A stretch of 46,193 nt of DNA, taken from positions 1 through 46,193 of the IMG/VR virus record IMGVR_UViG_3300025889_000202, one strand, 5' to 3'. Source of the stretch: a virus. The position numbers were made by a program, and so were the translations under genes. The notes beneath the pieces were generated by a model. That model ran no database searches. It saw only the letters and a program-made list of their open reading frames with translations, and was not told the origin of the DNA. Positions 25,405-32,026 of this stretch are shown here, piece after piece. Each line of letters opens with the position of its first letter. The first letter of the stretch is position 1.

Positions 25405-25673
25405 AGCACCGCCCTTCCATCTTCCGCCGCCATCCGCTTGAACCGCTTCAGCGTAAGCGCGGCGTCCAGCGGGCCGTTGTTCCGGCGGGTGTTGATCTCG
25501 AATCCAGGCGCATGGTCGCAGGTGCATTTCGCAACCCGATCTTCCAGAGCTTCGATGTGCTTCTCCGTCGCCTTGATGTGAGAGACGCGGACGCCGGCAA
25601 TGGCATCGTGGTCATGCTCGTAGCGTTGGCGGATCTTCGCGAAGGCTTCGCGGATTTCTTGGGCGAGGGTCAC
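25401..25673 (-). CDS. Hypothetical protein
   Basis: The 90-residue protein has a helical N-terminus (EIREAFAKIRQRYEHDHDAI) and a CTCDHAPGFE motif with two Cys and one His. It is not recognised and overlaps both neighbours by 4 bases. Confidence 0.48.
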   Translation of the reverse strand: MTLAQEIREAFAKIRQRYEHDHDAIAGVRVSHIKATEKHIEALEDRVAKCTCDHAPGFEINTRRNNGPLDAALTLKRFKRMAAEDGRAVL

Positions 25674-26107
25674 TTGGTTTCTCCAGTGGCTTTGGCGATG
25701 GCAGCGCGGATTTTCGCGGTGAGCGCATTGTAATTGCGGATGCTGTACTCAGCCTTGTCCTTCCCCGTCGCGGTCGGCTGACTGATGAAGCGGTACGCGT
25801 CTTCGAGAGCGGCCAGAAGATCAGGAGCCCCCGCGATCAGGTGGGCGTTGAGCGCGGCGCGGGCGGCTTCGACTTCGGGCCAGCGAAGGAAATAATTGAC
25901 GTGCTGACCGCCGTTGCCGGGATGATCAAGGCGCGCAAACAACCCACTAAGCGCCGCCTCCAGCACCTTCACCCGCTCCGCTTGCGCGCGGATGAGCGAG
26001 GCGGCGGCGTCTATGTCGATGCTTTGCCGCGAAATCTCTGGAGCGTTGTCCGCGTGACTGCGTAGCCGCTCGCAAAGCGCAGCAATCGCTTCCGACGCCG
26101 CGCTCAT
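25670..26107 (-). CDS. Hypothetical Ala-rich accessory protein
   Basis: The 145-residue protein is helical and Ala-rich (DAAASLIRAQAERVKVLEAAL), with a short central HPGNGGQHVNYFLRWPE segment. Such proteins are common in leftward early operons of lambdoid-type phages. Function is not known. Confidence 0.48.
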   Translation of the reverse strand: MSAASEAIAALCERLRSHADNAPEISRQSIDIDAAASLIRAQAERVKVLEAALSGLFARLDHPGNGGQHVNYFLRWPEVEAARAALNAHLIAGAPDLLAALEDAYRFISQPTATGKDKAEYSIRNYNALTAKIRAAIAKATGETK

Positions 26108-26307
26108 GCTGCTTCTCCACGCTGATCGATGAGGGCGAGAATTTGCTCGGGGGTTTCGCGAACCCTCTCGTACTCTCCGGTGTCGGAAAATTGGACGAGC
26201 GTAGCTTCGCCTCCAGGGCAGATGCGGCGGAAGTAGGCAACGTGCTCAGGGTTCACAAAGATCGAGTGGTCGGCCTCGATCGTCAGCTTGATGAACTTCG
26301 CCATCAC
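26104..26307 (-). CDS. Small FlbD-like protein
   Basis: The 67-residue protein reads FIKLTIEADHSIFVNPEHVA then TLVQFSDTGEYERVRETPEQILALI, a beta-rich pattern like the small FlbD family (residues, insert, then an E-x-x-E-E-hydrophobic closing helix). The similarity is modest and the role is unknown. Its last seven residues (DQRGEAA) are identical to those of the next gene upstream. Confidence 0.5.
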   Translation of the reverse strand: MMAKFIKLTIEADHSIFVNPEHVAYFRRICPGGEATLVQFSDTGEYERVRETPEQILALIDQRGEAA

Positions 26308-26654
26308 GCGGCCTCCCCACGCTGATCGTGTGCGAAGTCGGCGGCTTGCAGCTTGGCGTCTTCATTCCAAGCATCGATGAGTGCGTTACGCGCTGCGTCA
26401 GCGACCTGACCCCAGCGGGAGCGATCCTTGGCAGGGACTTCATTGAGCCCGTAGAACTGAAGCCGTGACGTGCAGGCGAACAAATCCCAGCCCGCCTCGG
26501 AGAGTTTCAGGCGATCCGCGACCGCATCAAGCGCCAGTTCGTACATTTCACGGTCGGCGCTTTCGGGAAGCTCAAGCCAGCTCATCGCTGTGGCTTGATG
26601 GTGCGTCCAATTGCGCGCCATGCATTCGATTTCGCTAGGGCTGTAGGCGCTCAT
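26304..26654 (-). CDS. Hypothetical protein
   Basis: The 116-residue helical protein is not recognised; it contains LTHHQATAMSWLELPE-like and LQFYGLNEVPAKDRSRWGQV segments. It ends with the same DQRGEAA peptide as the downstream gene, which suggests exchange through short homology. Confidence 0.48.
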   Translation of the reverse strand: MSAYSPSEIECMARNWTHHQATAMSWLELPESADREMYELALDAVADRLKLSEAGWDLFACTSRLQFYGLNEVPAKDRSRWGQVADAARNALIDAWNEDAKLQAADFAHDQRGEAA

Positions 26655-26656
26655 TT

Positions 26657-26854
26657 TCAGTACTCCCGATGATGTGCTGTTTCAGACGCGTCCGCACAAA
26701 GCGGGCAGCGAAGGGGGCGGTGGGTCAGCTCGTGCAGCTCGTCCTGCGCTTCAGCCATCGACGCGCGAGTTCTCATCAGCGTGCGTTCCGTGTGGCGGCC
26801 GCAGATCACGCAGGGGCCGGACACTTTGGCTTTCAGGGTCAGGGTGGCTGGCAT
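26657..26854 (-). CDS. Small zinc-finger-like protein
   Basis: The 65-residue product has two CxxC pairs (CVICGRH near residue 15 and CPLC near residue 51) and is likely a single zinc ribbon. It shares its first five codons (MPATL) with the pentapeptide gene just upstream, and its start overlaps that gene's stop by one base. Confidence 0.55.
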   Translation of the reverse strand: MPATLTLKAKVSGPCVICGRHTERTLMRTRASMAEAQDELHELTHRPLRCPLCADASETAHHREY

Positions 26855-27483
26855 TACGACACCGCCTCCGTCTGCTGGACTTCAGCCGCGACCGTCGCTG
26901 CAAAGAAATCCAGAATGCGCAGGGTTTCGCGCGCCTTGGCCGTGTCGGGGTATTCAGAGGCGACGTGAGCACGGTAGGCGTCGATGGTCATGAAGCGGCA
27001 GCCCGCGACGATCTTCGGCGGGCCAGCTTCCATGTCGAACAGGTTGAACGTATAGCCGCCGTTGATGCGCGAGACGCTGGCGAGGATGCGCTTAATCTTT
27101 TCGCCGCTGAGGTCCGCGCCGCTGAGGTACGCGTCGCTGAGGTCCGCGCCGCTGAGGTACGCGCCCCTGAGGTTCGCGCCGCTGAGGTCCGCGCCCCTGA
27201 GGTACGCGCCGCTGAGGTACGCGCCCCTGAGGTCCGCGCCCCTGAGGTACGCGCCGCTGAGGTTCGCGCCGCTGAGGTTCGCGCCGCTGAGGTTCGCGCC
27301 GCTGAGGTTCGCGCCGCTGAGGTTCGCGCCCCTGAGGTCCGCGCGGCTTTTCACAGCCACTCGCACAGCCAGCCCCAGCTTGATCGACGGCAACTCGTCT
27401 AACGCGCAGTCGATTTCAGCCGTGAACATCACTGCGCCGGAAAAGCGGTTTTTGATTTCGTATTTCTGCAGGGTGGCTGGCAT
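26854..27483 (-). CDS. Pentapeptide-repeat protein
   Basis: The 209-residue protein contains 16 uninterrupted pentapeptides of the form A(D/N/Y)L(S/R)G at residues 48-127, which should fold as a right-handed quadrilateral beta-helix. An N-terminal beta domain ([18 protein letters not shown]) and a C-terminal domain ([16 protein letters not shown]...) flank it. Some family members mimic DNA and inhibit gyrase, but many have unknown roles and nothing here decides. It is the first gene of the leftward operon, directly behind the operators, and so should be made earliest and most strongly. The repeat DNA is almost perfectly periodic, so the copy number may vary. Confidence 0.82.
   Translation of the reverse strand: MPATLQKYEIKNRFSGAVMFTAEIDCALDELPSIKLGLAVRVAVKSRADLRGANLSGANLSGANLSGANLSGANLSGAYLRGADLRGAYLSGAYLRGADLSGANLRGAYLSGADLSDAYLSGADLSGEKIKRILASVSRINGGYTFNLFDMEAGPPKIVAGCRFMTIDAYRAHVASEYPDTAKARETLRILDFFAATVAAEVQQTEAVS
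27103..27342. repeat. Sixteen 15-bp tandem repeats encoding pentapeptides
   Basis: The unit on the + strand is close to GCGCCGCTGAGGTTC, with changes confined mainly to three positions (GCT/CCT and TTC/TAC/TCC). Five adjacent units are nearly identical, which suggests recent slippage or unequal exchange. Confidence 0.85.
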
Positions 27484-27510
27484 GGCCGTCTCCGTTGATG
27501 CTCATTGGCG

Positions 27511-27525
27511 TAACACGGGACGTTA
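27511..27525. promoter_or_regulatory. Operator site 1 (leftward promoter region)
   Basis: The sequence TAACACGGGACGTTA is an inverted repeat with TAAC/GTTA arms. It lies 28 bases before the pentapeptide gene start, where the leftward early promoter must be. It shares its pattern with three other sites in the immunity region. Confidence 0.6.
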
Positions 27526-27544
27526 TGCCATGCAAGCGGGAAAA

Positions 27545-27559
27545 TAACGTACGGCGTTA
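27545..27559. promoter_or_regulatory. Operator site 2 (leftward promoter region)
   Basis: The sequence TAACGTACGGCGTTA sits within the longer inverted repeat AATAACGTACGGCGTTATT (27543-27561). Its centre is 34 bp from that of site 1, close to three helical turns, which would let repressor dimers contact each other. Confidence 0.62.
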
Positions 27560-27561
27560 TT

Positions 27562-28062
27562 ATTTTCGCAGAGCGTTAGAAACACGTCGGTTTTTCAGTC
27601 ACGCATAGGCGCCCCTTTTCCACCTCCCGGTCTGGGGAATGCCCGACCGTGAGCCGCTGACGAGGCGGAGCGCGCGAGCGCCGTGTACTCAGTTGTTGGG
27701 CCGCTAGGCGACCCGTGGCGTTGTCCCCGCCACTCCACTGGAAGCTTTTTTCGGCGCTTCCACGAACTAGCTGGCTCGGGTGGTCATCCCGCCGACAGTC
27801 TAGTCCGTTCCCGACCGCGTGCCGGGGTTGCCGGCAAATCCCACCGTACAGGTCGCGGGGCGCAAGGGGTCAGCGTTGCCCGCAGTTTTGATTCGGCGCT
27901 TTGACGGGAGCGACGCAAACCGTGGGCGACACATCATATCACCGGGTGTTGCGCAAAATGCGTTGTGCGGCTATAAGCGAACCGCGTCGCACGCATTTGG
28001 ATGCTCGCTTCATCCAGTTGGCCCGGGGACTCTCGCCAGAGACCCGGGCCTTTGCGTGTCTT
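27562..28062 (+). ncRNA. Candidate structured non-coding RNA in the immunity region
   Basis: About 500 bp between operator site 2 and the end of the repressor gene holds no convincing gene on either strand. On the + strand it contains successive hairpins: TGGAAGC/GCTTCCA (27739-27762), TGCCGG/CCGGCA (27820-27836), an 11-bp stem with one bulge (27956-27998), TGGATG/CATCCA (27998-28016) and a strong terminator (28020-28062). Hairpins followed by an intrinsic terminator suggest a rightward untranslated RNA that might start near the operators. No known RNA family is recognised and no promoter is certain. Confidence 0.35.
28020..28062 (+). terminator. Strong rightward intrinsic terminator
   Basis: GGCCCGGG (28020-28027) pairs with CCCGGGCC (28043-28050), with an inner TCTC/GAGA stem and GCCA loop, followed by TTTGCGTGTCTT. 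The T-rich side is on the + strand, so it ends a rightward transcript coming from 27.5-28.0 kb rather than the leftward repressor transcript. Confidence 0.65.
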
Positions 28063-28080
28063 AGCCCAAGTCACGGGCCG

Positions 28081-28095
28081 TAACAAGAAGTGTTA
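28081..28095. promoter_or_regulatory. Operator-like site 3 (end of repressor gene)
   Basis: The sequence TAACAAGAAGTGTTA keeps the TAAC-N7-GTTA arms and overlaps the repressor stop codon. It is the weakest in the inner positions but is flanked by the same G and T as site 1. It may be an auxiliary site for looping, or a chance match. Confidence 0.4.
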
Positions 28096-28458
28096 TGAGT
28101 TGAGAGCGGCTCGCAAGATGACGAGGGCTTTTTCAGCTTTCTTGCGGTCAAGGTCGCGAATGAAGCGCATCAGGTCCACGACTTCGGCAGGCTGGCGCGG
28201 GTCAACGGAAATGAGCTCTGACGGTTCACAGCCAAGCGCATCGCCCAAAGCATTCAGGATTTCCTCGGAATAGGGCTGAAGCCCGCGTTCGATCCGGGAC
28301 AGGCTCATGGCGGAGATCAGCTCGTCCCCGCCTGGTTCCTTCTCCATCCGGCTTGCAAGTCGCTGCAATGACAGGCCGCGAAGCTCGCGCCACTGCTTGA
28401 TGAAGTGCTTCCCTAACACCCGCTTTGCCATGGGAAACGCGGTAGCACGCGAATCCAT
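28093..28458 (-). CDS. XRE-family phage repressor (CI-like)
   Basis: The 121-residue product has a lambda-repressor/XRE helix-turn-helix (residues about 18-75): FIKQWRELRGLSLQRLASRM, then ISAMSLSRIERGLQPYSEEI and LNALGDALGCEPSELI. The C-terminal 45 residues form a helix for dimerisation (DLMRFIRDLDRKKAEKALVI); no LexA-like autoprotease domain is present. It is divergent from the Cro-like gene and flanked by the 15-bp operators, so it is the likely lysogeny repressor. No ribosome site precedes either ATG (28458 or 28431). A TACAAT -10 box ends 6 bases before 28458, which would give a leaderless mRNA. Confidence 0.8.
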   Translation of the reverse strand: MDSRATAFPMAKRVLGKHFIKQWRELRGLSLQRLASRMEKEPGGDELISAMSLSRIERGLQPYSEEILNALGDALGCEPSELISVDPRQPAEVVDLMRFIRDLDRKKAEKALVILRAALNS

Positions 28459-28463
28459 GTTTC

Positions 28464-28497
28464 ATTGTATCGGTCAACGTTAGATTGCCAGTTGACA
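28464..28497. promoter_or_regulatory. Divergent immunity promoters
   Basis: On the minus strand TACAAT (28464-28469) is a good -10 box for the repressor, although its -35 is weak. On the + strand TTGACA (28492-28497) is a consensus -35 for the Cro-like gene, with the weak -10 TACGTA at 28515-28520. Both would place transcription starts almost at the respective ATG codons. Confidence 0.45.
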
Positions 28498-28501
28498 GAT
28501 A

Positions 28502-28516
28502 TAACACCCCGCGTTA
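28502..28516. promoter_or_regulatory. Operator site 4 (rightward promoter)
   Basis: The sequence TAACACCCCGCGTTA lies between the TTGACA -35 and the -10 of the rightward promoter, 11 bases before the Cro-like start. A bound repressor would block RNA polymerase there. Confidence 0.62.
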
Positions 28517-28527
28517 CGTACGGGGGC

Positions 28528-28761
28528 ATGAAACACCCGCTTGATACATTTTTCGAGGCGACAGGGCTGACGCCGACCGAGTTTTGCCGCCGGGCAAACA
28601 TCTCTGCGATGACGCTGAGCCGCCTGCGCCGTGGCGAGGGCGAATGCTCAACCGGTCTGATCCGGCGGGTTGCAGCAGCCACGCAAGGCGCGGTCTCGGA
28701 AATCCAGATCATCGCTGCATTCGAGGCCATCAAGCGCACCAAGACCGCAGGGGCGGCGTAA
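28528..28761 (+). CDS. Cro-like helix-turn-helix regulator
   Basis: The ATG at 28528 gives 77 residues; an upstream ATG at 28465 would run through the promoter and is rejected. The helix-turn-helix is DTFFEATGLTPTEFCRRANI followed by SAMTLSRLRRGEGECSTGLI. It is the first gene rightward from the immunity region and divergent from the repressor, so it is most likely a Cro-type switch protein. GGGGG precedes the start, but the promoter geometry may make the transcript nearly leaderless. Its stop overlaps the next start (TAATG). Confidence 0.75.
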   Translation: MKHPLDTFFEATGLTPTEFCRRANISAMTLSRLRRGEGECSTGLIRRVAAATQGAVSEIQIIAAFEAIKRTKTAGAA

Positions 28762-28946
28762 TGCAGGGCCAACCCCGACTTGCATTAGCCCCCTATCATA
28801 CCCGGGCGATTGTTTCGACCCCCGCTCAATCCGCGCGCAGAAGCCAGCGCACGGCCAGCGCCAGCCAGACAGTTCAACCGTCCCCCCCGACCCCCCGAGC
28901 TGATCTGGCTGGCGCGCTCCTCTCCAACGGAGCCTCCCATGACTGA
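28761..28946 (+). CDS. Small Pro/Ser-rich hypothetical protein
   Basis: The reading from 28761 (61 residues) overlaps the Cro-like stop by one base and ends 8 bases into the next gene. It is rich in Pro, Ser, Ala and Gln, with no domain. Position is the main support; composition is compatible with a shadow frame, so confidence is low. Confidence 0.35.
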   Translation: MQGQPRLALAPYHTRAIVSTPAQSARRSQRTASASQTVQPSPPTPRADLAGALLSNGASHD

Positions 28947-29169
28947 CTCAAAGACCGCAGAGCGGAAGAAGCTGAGCGCCGATTTCCGCATTCACAAAAA
29001 GCGCGACGGCCTGATGGTGCTGCGCCAGTCGGATCATCGTGGCGACTTTCTTGATTTCTTCGAGGGCGTCGCCTTCCGCCTCGGCTTCGGCCTTCCCAGG
29101 CGCATCCTGAACTGGTTTTCGCCTGATGGTTCCGTGCAGGTGCGCCAAACACCCGGAGCCCAACCATGA
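28939..29169 (+). CDS. Small hypothetical protein, paralogous N-terminus A
   Basis: The 76-residue protein starts MTDSKTAERKKLSADFRIHK with a GGAG ribosome site. Its first 13 codons are almost identical to those of the next gene; the remainder is unrelated (GDFLDFFEGVAFRLGFGLPR). Function is unknown. Confidence 0.52.
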   Translation: MTDSKTAERKKLSADFRIHKKRDGLMVLRQSDHRGDFLDFFEGVAFRLGFGLPRRILNWFSPDGSVQVRQTPGAQP

Positions 29170-29420
29170 CTGAAGCAAAGACCGCAGAGCGGAAGAAGCT
29201 GAGCGTCATCCCGAAGGGGCACTGGCGGAACAAATGGTACTCGCCGTTAGCAACCTCATTTCATGATGGCGTGGAGCCCGCAGGAACAAACATCGGCGTC
29301 ATCAGGTTCCCATCCGAAGCTGCGGCCCGCGAACACGCTGTGGCTTGGAAGCAAGACTACGCAGGCGACCCTGAAGCGGACGCATCGGTTTATCTCGGCC
29401 CCGTCTTTTTCCCCGACTGA
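29166..29420 (+). CDS. Small hypothetical protein, paralogous N-terminus B
   Basis: The 84-residue protein starts MTEAKTAERKKLSVIPKGHW. Thirty bases within its first 42 (29176-29205) are identical to 28949-28978 in the preceding gene. The body contains IGVIRFPSEAAAREHAVAWK and an acidic end. It overlaps the previous stop by 4 bases. Function is unknown. Confidence 0.52.
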   Translation: MTEAKTAERKKLSVIPKGHWRNKWYSPLATSFHDGVEPAGTNIGVIRFPSEAAAREHAVAWKQDYAGDPEADASVYLGPVFFPD

Positions 29421-29496
29421 AGCGAACCCGACGCGCTGACACGCGCCGGGCCCGCCTGACTGCCAGCCAATCAACTCGCGATGGAACCGCGATCAC

Positions 29497-30282
29497 ATGA
29501 CTGACCAGCGTTCAAATAGCCAGGAAATGCGTCAGCGCAATGGCGGGGCGCAGAAGCTGCGGGTGCTCGACCTGTTCAGCGGAATTGGGGGCTTTCATCT
29601 GGGCCTGGAGCGCGCCGGTGGCTTTGAAACGGTCGCGTTTTGCGAGCGCAACACATGGTCAGCCAAGTCCCTCCCCAAAGGAATACCAGTTCATGCCGAT
29701 GTCACATGCCTCAACGCTTCCGACGTCGGACCTGTTGACGTCATCTGCGGTGGATTTCCTTGTCAGGACGCTTCCATCGCCAACGTTGAAGGCGCCGGAA
29801 CTGACGGCGAGCGCACTGGCCTTTTTCGACACATCATCAGACTTGCTCGCGATCTACAACCCGAACTCATCATCCTGGAAAACGTCCCAGAGCTGCTTAA
29901 TAGAGGGTTCGGAGACGTTCTCGGAGCGTTGGCCGAAATCGGGTACGATGCGCAATGGGATTGCGTATCAGCGTCCTCACTGGGACTTCCTCACAAGCGT
30001 GAACGTCTCATTATTGTTGCCTACCCCCAATGCTCGGGACGATCGGGATCTCTGCCGGACAGGAACATTTTTGTCCGCGCGTTTGAGGCATTCGCCAAGC
30101 ATGGCGACACAGTTGCTGACGGTTGGGCGGCACTGGTCCGAAGTGAGCCTGTTCTACGAGAGCGCGATGGGCTTTCCCTCACAATGGAGCGCCGGCGTCT
30201 ATTCCAGTGCGGTAACGCCGTAGTCCCTCACAAGATCGAAGCCATCGGCCGCGCCATTCTCGAAGCGAGGGCCGCAGCATGA
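29497..30282 (+). CDS. C5 cytosine DNA methyltransferase
   Basis: The 261-residue protein methylates cytosine C5 in DNA. The ordered motifs are visible: motif I DLFSGIGG (about residues 25-32), motif IV GGFPCQD with catalytic Cys89, motif VI ENV (128-130), motif VIII HKRER (166-170) and motif X GNAVVP (239-244). The target-recognition segment between VIII and X is short, about 65 residues, as in compact phage enzymes. No restriction endonuclease accompanies it, so it is an orphan enzyme that could protect phage DNA from host restriction or alter regulation. Most of its length is also open in another frame with family-like features. Confidence 0.9.
   Translation: MTDQRSNSQEMRQRNGGAQKLRVLDLFSGIGGFHLGLERAGGFETVAFCERNTWSAKSLPKGIPVHADVTCLNASDVGPVDVICGGFPCQDASIANVEGAGTDGERTGLFRHIIRLARDLQPELIILENVPELLNRGFGDVLGALAEIGYDAQWDCVSASSLGLPHKRERLIIVAYPQCSGRSGSLPDRNIFVRAFEAFAKHGDTVADGWAALVRSEPVLRERDGLSLTMERRRLFQCGNAVVPHKIEAIGRAILEARAAA
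29540..30223 (+). CDS. Possible overprinted gene within the methyltransferase
   Basis: A second frame (+1 relative to the methyltransferase) stays open for 227 codons. From about 29750 it reads DFLVRTLPSP, then NPNSSSWKTSQSCLIEGSET, RWPKSGTMRNGIAYQ, LLPTPNARD and MGFPSQWSAGVYSSAVTP. I recall this series of motifs from many phage proteins annotated beside or as methyltransferases. The motifs coincide with methyltransferase motifs IV, VI, VIII and X. It may be genuine dual coding or a conserved shadow frame. The start codon is uncertain. Confidence 0.3.
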   Translation: MAGRRSCGCSTCSAELGAFIWAWSAPVALKRSRFASATHGQPSPSPKEYQFMPMSHASTLPTSDLLTSSAVDFLVRTLPSPTLKAPELTASALAFFDTSSDLLAIYNPNSSSWKTSQSCLIEGSETFSERWPKSGTMRNGIAYQRPHWDFLTSVNVSLLLPTPNARDDRDLCRTGTFLSARLRHSPSMATQLLTVGRHWSEVSLFYESAMGFPSQWSAGVYSSAVTP

Positions 30283-30623
30283 CACAAGACCTCGTTGACC
30301 TCATCGCAGAGCGCACACGCGAACTTCACTACGGATCGCCCACAAGCGCTAAAGCCGCCGGCAAAGCATCCATTCGCGCCAGTAGCACTTCCTTTGCCAT
30401 CCTGAAGGATCTCGCCGCAAACGGCCCCAGCACGCCGGATGAGGTTGCCGAGCGCATTGGAAAGCGCCCCGACCAGACCCGCCCGCGCTTCAGCAGCCCT
30501 CTGCTCGAAAACGGATGGATCGAGGACACTGGCCTCTTTCGCACATCAACCGCGCTGGCTGGCGAAGCTTACGTTTGCCGCATCACAGACGCAGGCCGCG
30601 CGATCATTGGGGGTGGGGAATGA
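30279..30623 (+). CDS. Small winged-helix-like protein
   Basis: The 114-residue protein resembles a winged helix: FAILKDLAANGPSTPDEVAE, then RPDQTRPRFSSPLLENGWIE and an end (VCRITDAGRAI) typical of MarR/phage HTH proteins. It overlaps the methyltransferase and helicase genes by 4 bases each. It is probably a DNA-binding regulator or helicase-linked protein. Confidence 0.6.
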   Translation: MTQDLVDLIAERTRELHYGSPTSAKAAGKASIRASSTSFAILKDLAANGPSTPDEVAERIGKRPDQTRPRFSSPLLENGWIEDTGLFRTSTALAGEAYVCRITDAGRAIIGGGE

Positions 30624-32026
30624 GCGACGAAGCTGATCCTGTCGTGCGCCGCACTGTTTCCGAACAGCTTGGCCGGCAGCTAGAGGGCGCGCTGATCGCG
30701 TGTGCGTTTGGCAACCCTGACCTCTTGAACACGTTCGACGCATTGCCAGAGCCGGGGGACTTCCTTGCTGGCTGGAACCCGGTGATCTGGGAATGCGTGC
30801 TTGAGGCGCGCAAGGCTGGCGAGTTCAGCACAGCCCGGTTTGTTGAACACCTGAAAGCGCATAGCTTTACGGTGGAAGAGGTGAACGCTGTCATTTCCAG
30901 CGTTAGCCAGACATTCCTTTACTCGGAAGAGGTCAAGCGCGCCGTTGAGTTTCTGCGTGATCGTCGGCTTGTGCTGCGCTCGCAGACATGCGTGCAAGAG
31001 TACCTGACTGCGCTGGAACGCGAGCCTTATTACAAGGCCAGCGGAAGCCTCGACCTGCTGCAACGCCAACTGGCGGATGTGGCTGCGAACTCCACGGCGC
31101 TGGATTCCTGGCAGTTTGGAACAGACGTGTCCAACGCCATGGCGGCCTGCGTCAAAACGGGCTGGACGGACTATGACGAGATGACGGGCGGCTTTGAGCT
31201 GTCGTCTTTCGGCCTGATCGGCGCCCGGCCATCGATCGGCAAGTCTGCGGTCATGTGCAGCGTGGCGCACAATATCGCGTCGCGTGGCGAAGGCATTGGC
31301 ATTTTTTCGCTGGAGATGAAGGCTTACGCCCTGCAATGCCGCATGGCTTCAGCACGCATCTACCGGCCCCGCACCGTGATCGGCGGGAACAGCGGCAATC
31401 CGTATTACGAGCCGTTCCTGAAGGGCCGGATGCCGGACGGGCCGCATCATCGCGGCATGCTGGTTGGCCTGAACGAAGTCCGAAAAATGCCGGTGGCGTT
31501 TGACGACTCCAAGGGCCTGAAGGTGTCCGACATTCGCGCCCGCGTTCGCCAGCTCAAGGCGAAGATGGAACATAAGGGCTTCCCCCTGCGTGTCGTGTTC
31601 GTGGACCACATTGGCCACGTCAGCCCCGAGAAGAACCGGAACGGCAACAAGACGCAGGAAGTGACCGACATTTCCAAGGGCCTGATGGATATGGCCGGCG
31701 AAATGGACGTGGCGGTTGTCGCCCTGGCGCAGCTTAACCGTGGAACGGAAAGCCGGGGCAACAAGCGCCCGACGCTGGCGGACCTGCGGGATTCCGGCTC
31801 GCTGGAACAGGACGCCGCGCACGTCACCTTCCTCTATCGCGGCGAGTACTACGCCGAACGCTCCAATGGATCTGACGAAGATGGTGAACGCGTCGAGCGC
31901 AACACCATGGAGCTGATCGTCGCCAAGCAGCGCAACGGCCCGGTGGGGACGGTGAAGCTGTTTTGCGAGATGGGCGCCAACGCGATCATGGACCGCGAAG
32001 ACGAGTTTCAGGCGAGGGCGGCATGA
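30620..32026 (+). CDS. DnaB-type replicative helicase
   Basis: The ATG at 30620 overlaps the previous stop and gives 468 residues. An N-terminal helical domain (about 12-140) precedes a RecA-type motor. Walker A is GARPSIGKSA (201-210), the SLEM motif follows at 230-233, Walker B ends in VVFVDH (Asp329), and the LAQLNRGTESR and LRDSGSLEQDAA segments are the usual DnaB sensor motifs. The enzyme unwinds DNA at the phage fork. It lies directly before the initiator gene that contains the iteron origin, which it would be loaded onto. Confidence 0.9.
   Translation: MSDEADPVVRRTVSEQLGRQLEGALIACAFGNPDLLNTFDALPEPGDFLAGWNPVIWECVLEARKAGEFSTARFVEHLKAHSFTVEEVNAVISSVSQTFLYSEEVKRAVEFLRDRRLVLRSQTCVQEYLTALEREPYYKASGSLDLLQRQLADVAANSTALDSWQFGTDVSNAMAACVKTGWTDYDEMTGGFELSSFGLIGARPSIGKSAVMCSVAHNIASRGEGIGIFSLEMKAYALQCRMASARIYRPRTVIGGNSGNPYYEPFLKGRMPDGPHHRGMLVGLNEVRKMPVAFDDSKGLKVSDIRARVRQLKAKMEHKGFPLRVVFVDHIGHVSPEKNRNGNKTQEVTDISKGLMDMAGEMDVAVVALAQLNRGTESRGNKRPTLADLRDSGSLEQDAAHVTFLYRGEYYAERSNGSDEDGERVERNTMELIVAKQRNGPVGTVKLFCEMGANAIMDREDEFQARAA

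Noticed and set aside
27103-27342. Tandem repeats as a possible CRISPR array
   Set aside because: The 15-bp units are contiguous with no spacers and encode a pentapeptide fold.
27062-27547. Long + strand frame of [10 protein letters not shown] repeats opposite the pentapeptide gene
   Set aside because: It is the antisense shadow of the 15-bp repeat; the minus frame encodes a proper pentapeptide protein.
27655-27685. CTGACGA motif with a GGCG/CGCC stem, resembling a hammerhead ribozyme core
   Set aside because: The essential GAAA after stem II and a matching stem III with cleavage site are absent.
27795-27815. GACTAGACTGTCGG on the minus strand, recalling a group I intron P7/P3 element
   Set aside because: No matching S element or splice boundaries, and it does not interrupt a gene.
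27683-28083. Short + strand reading frames in the immunity gap
   Set aside because: They lack ribosome sites, have Arg/Pro/Gly-rich shadow composition and cross the strong hairpins and terminator.
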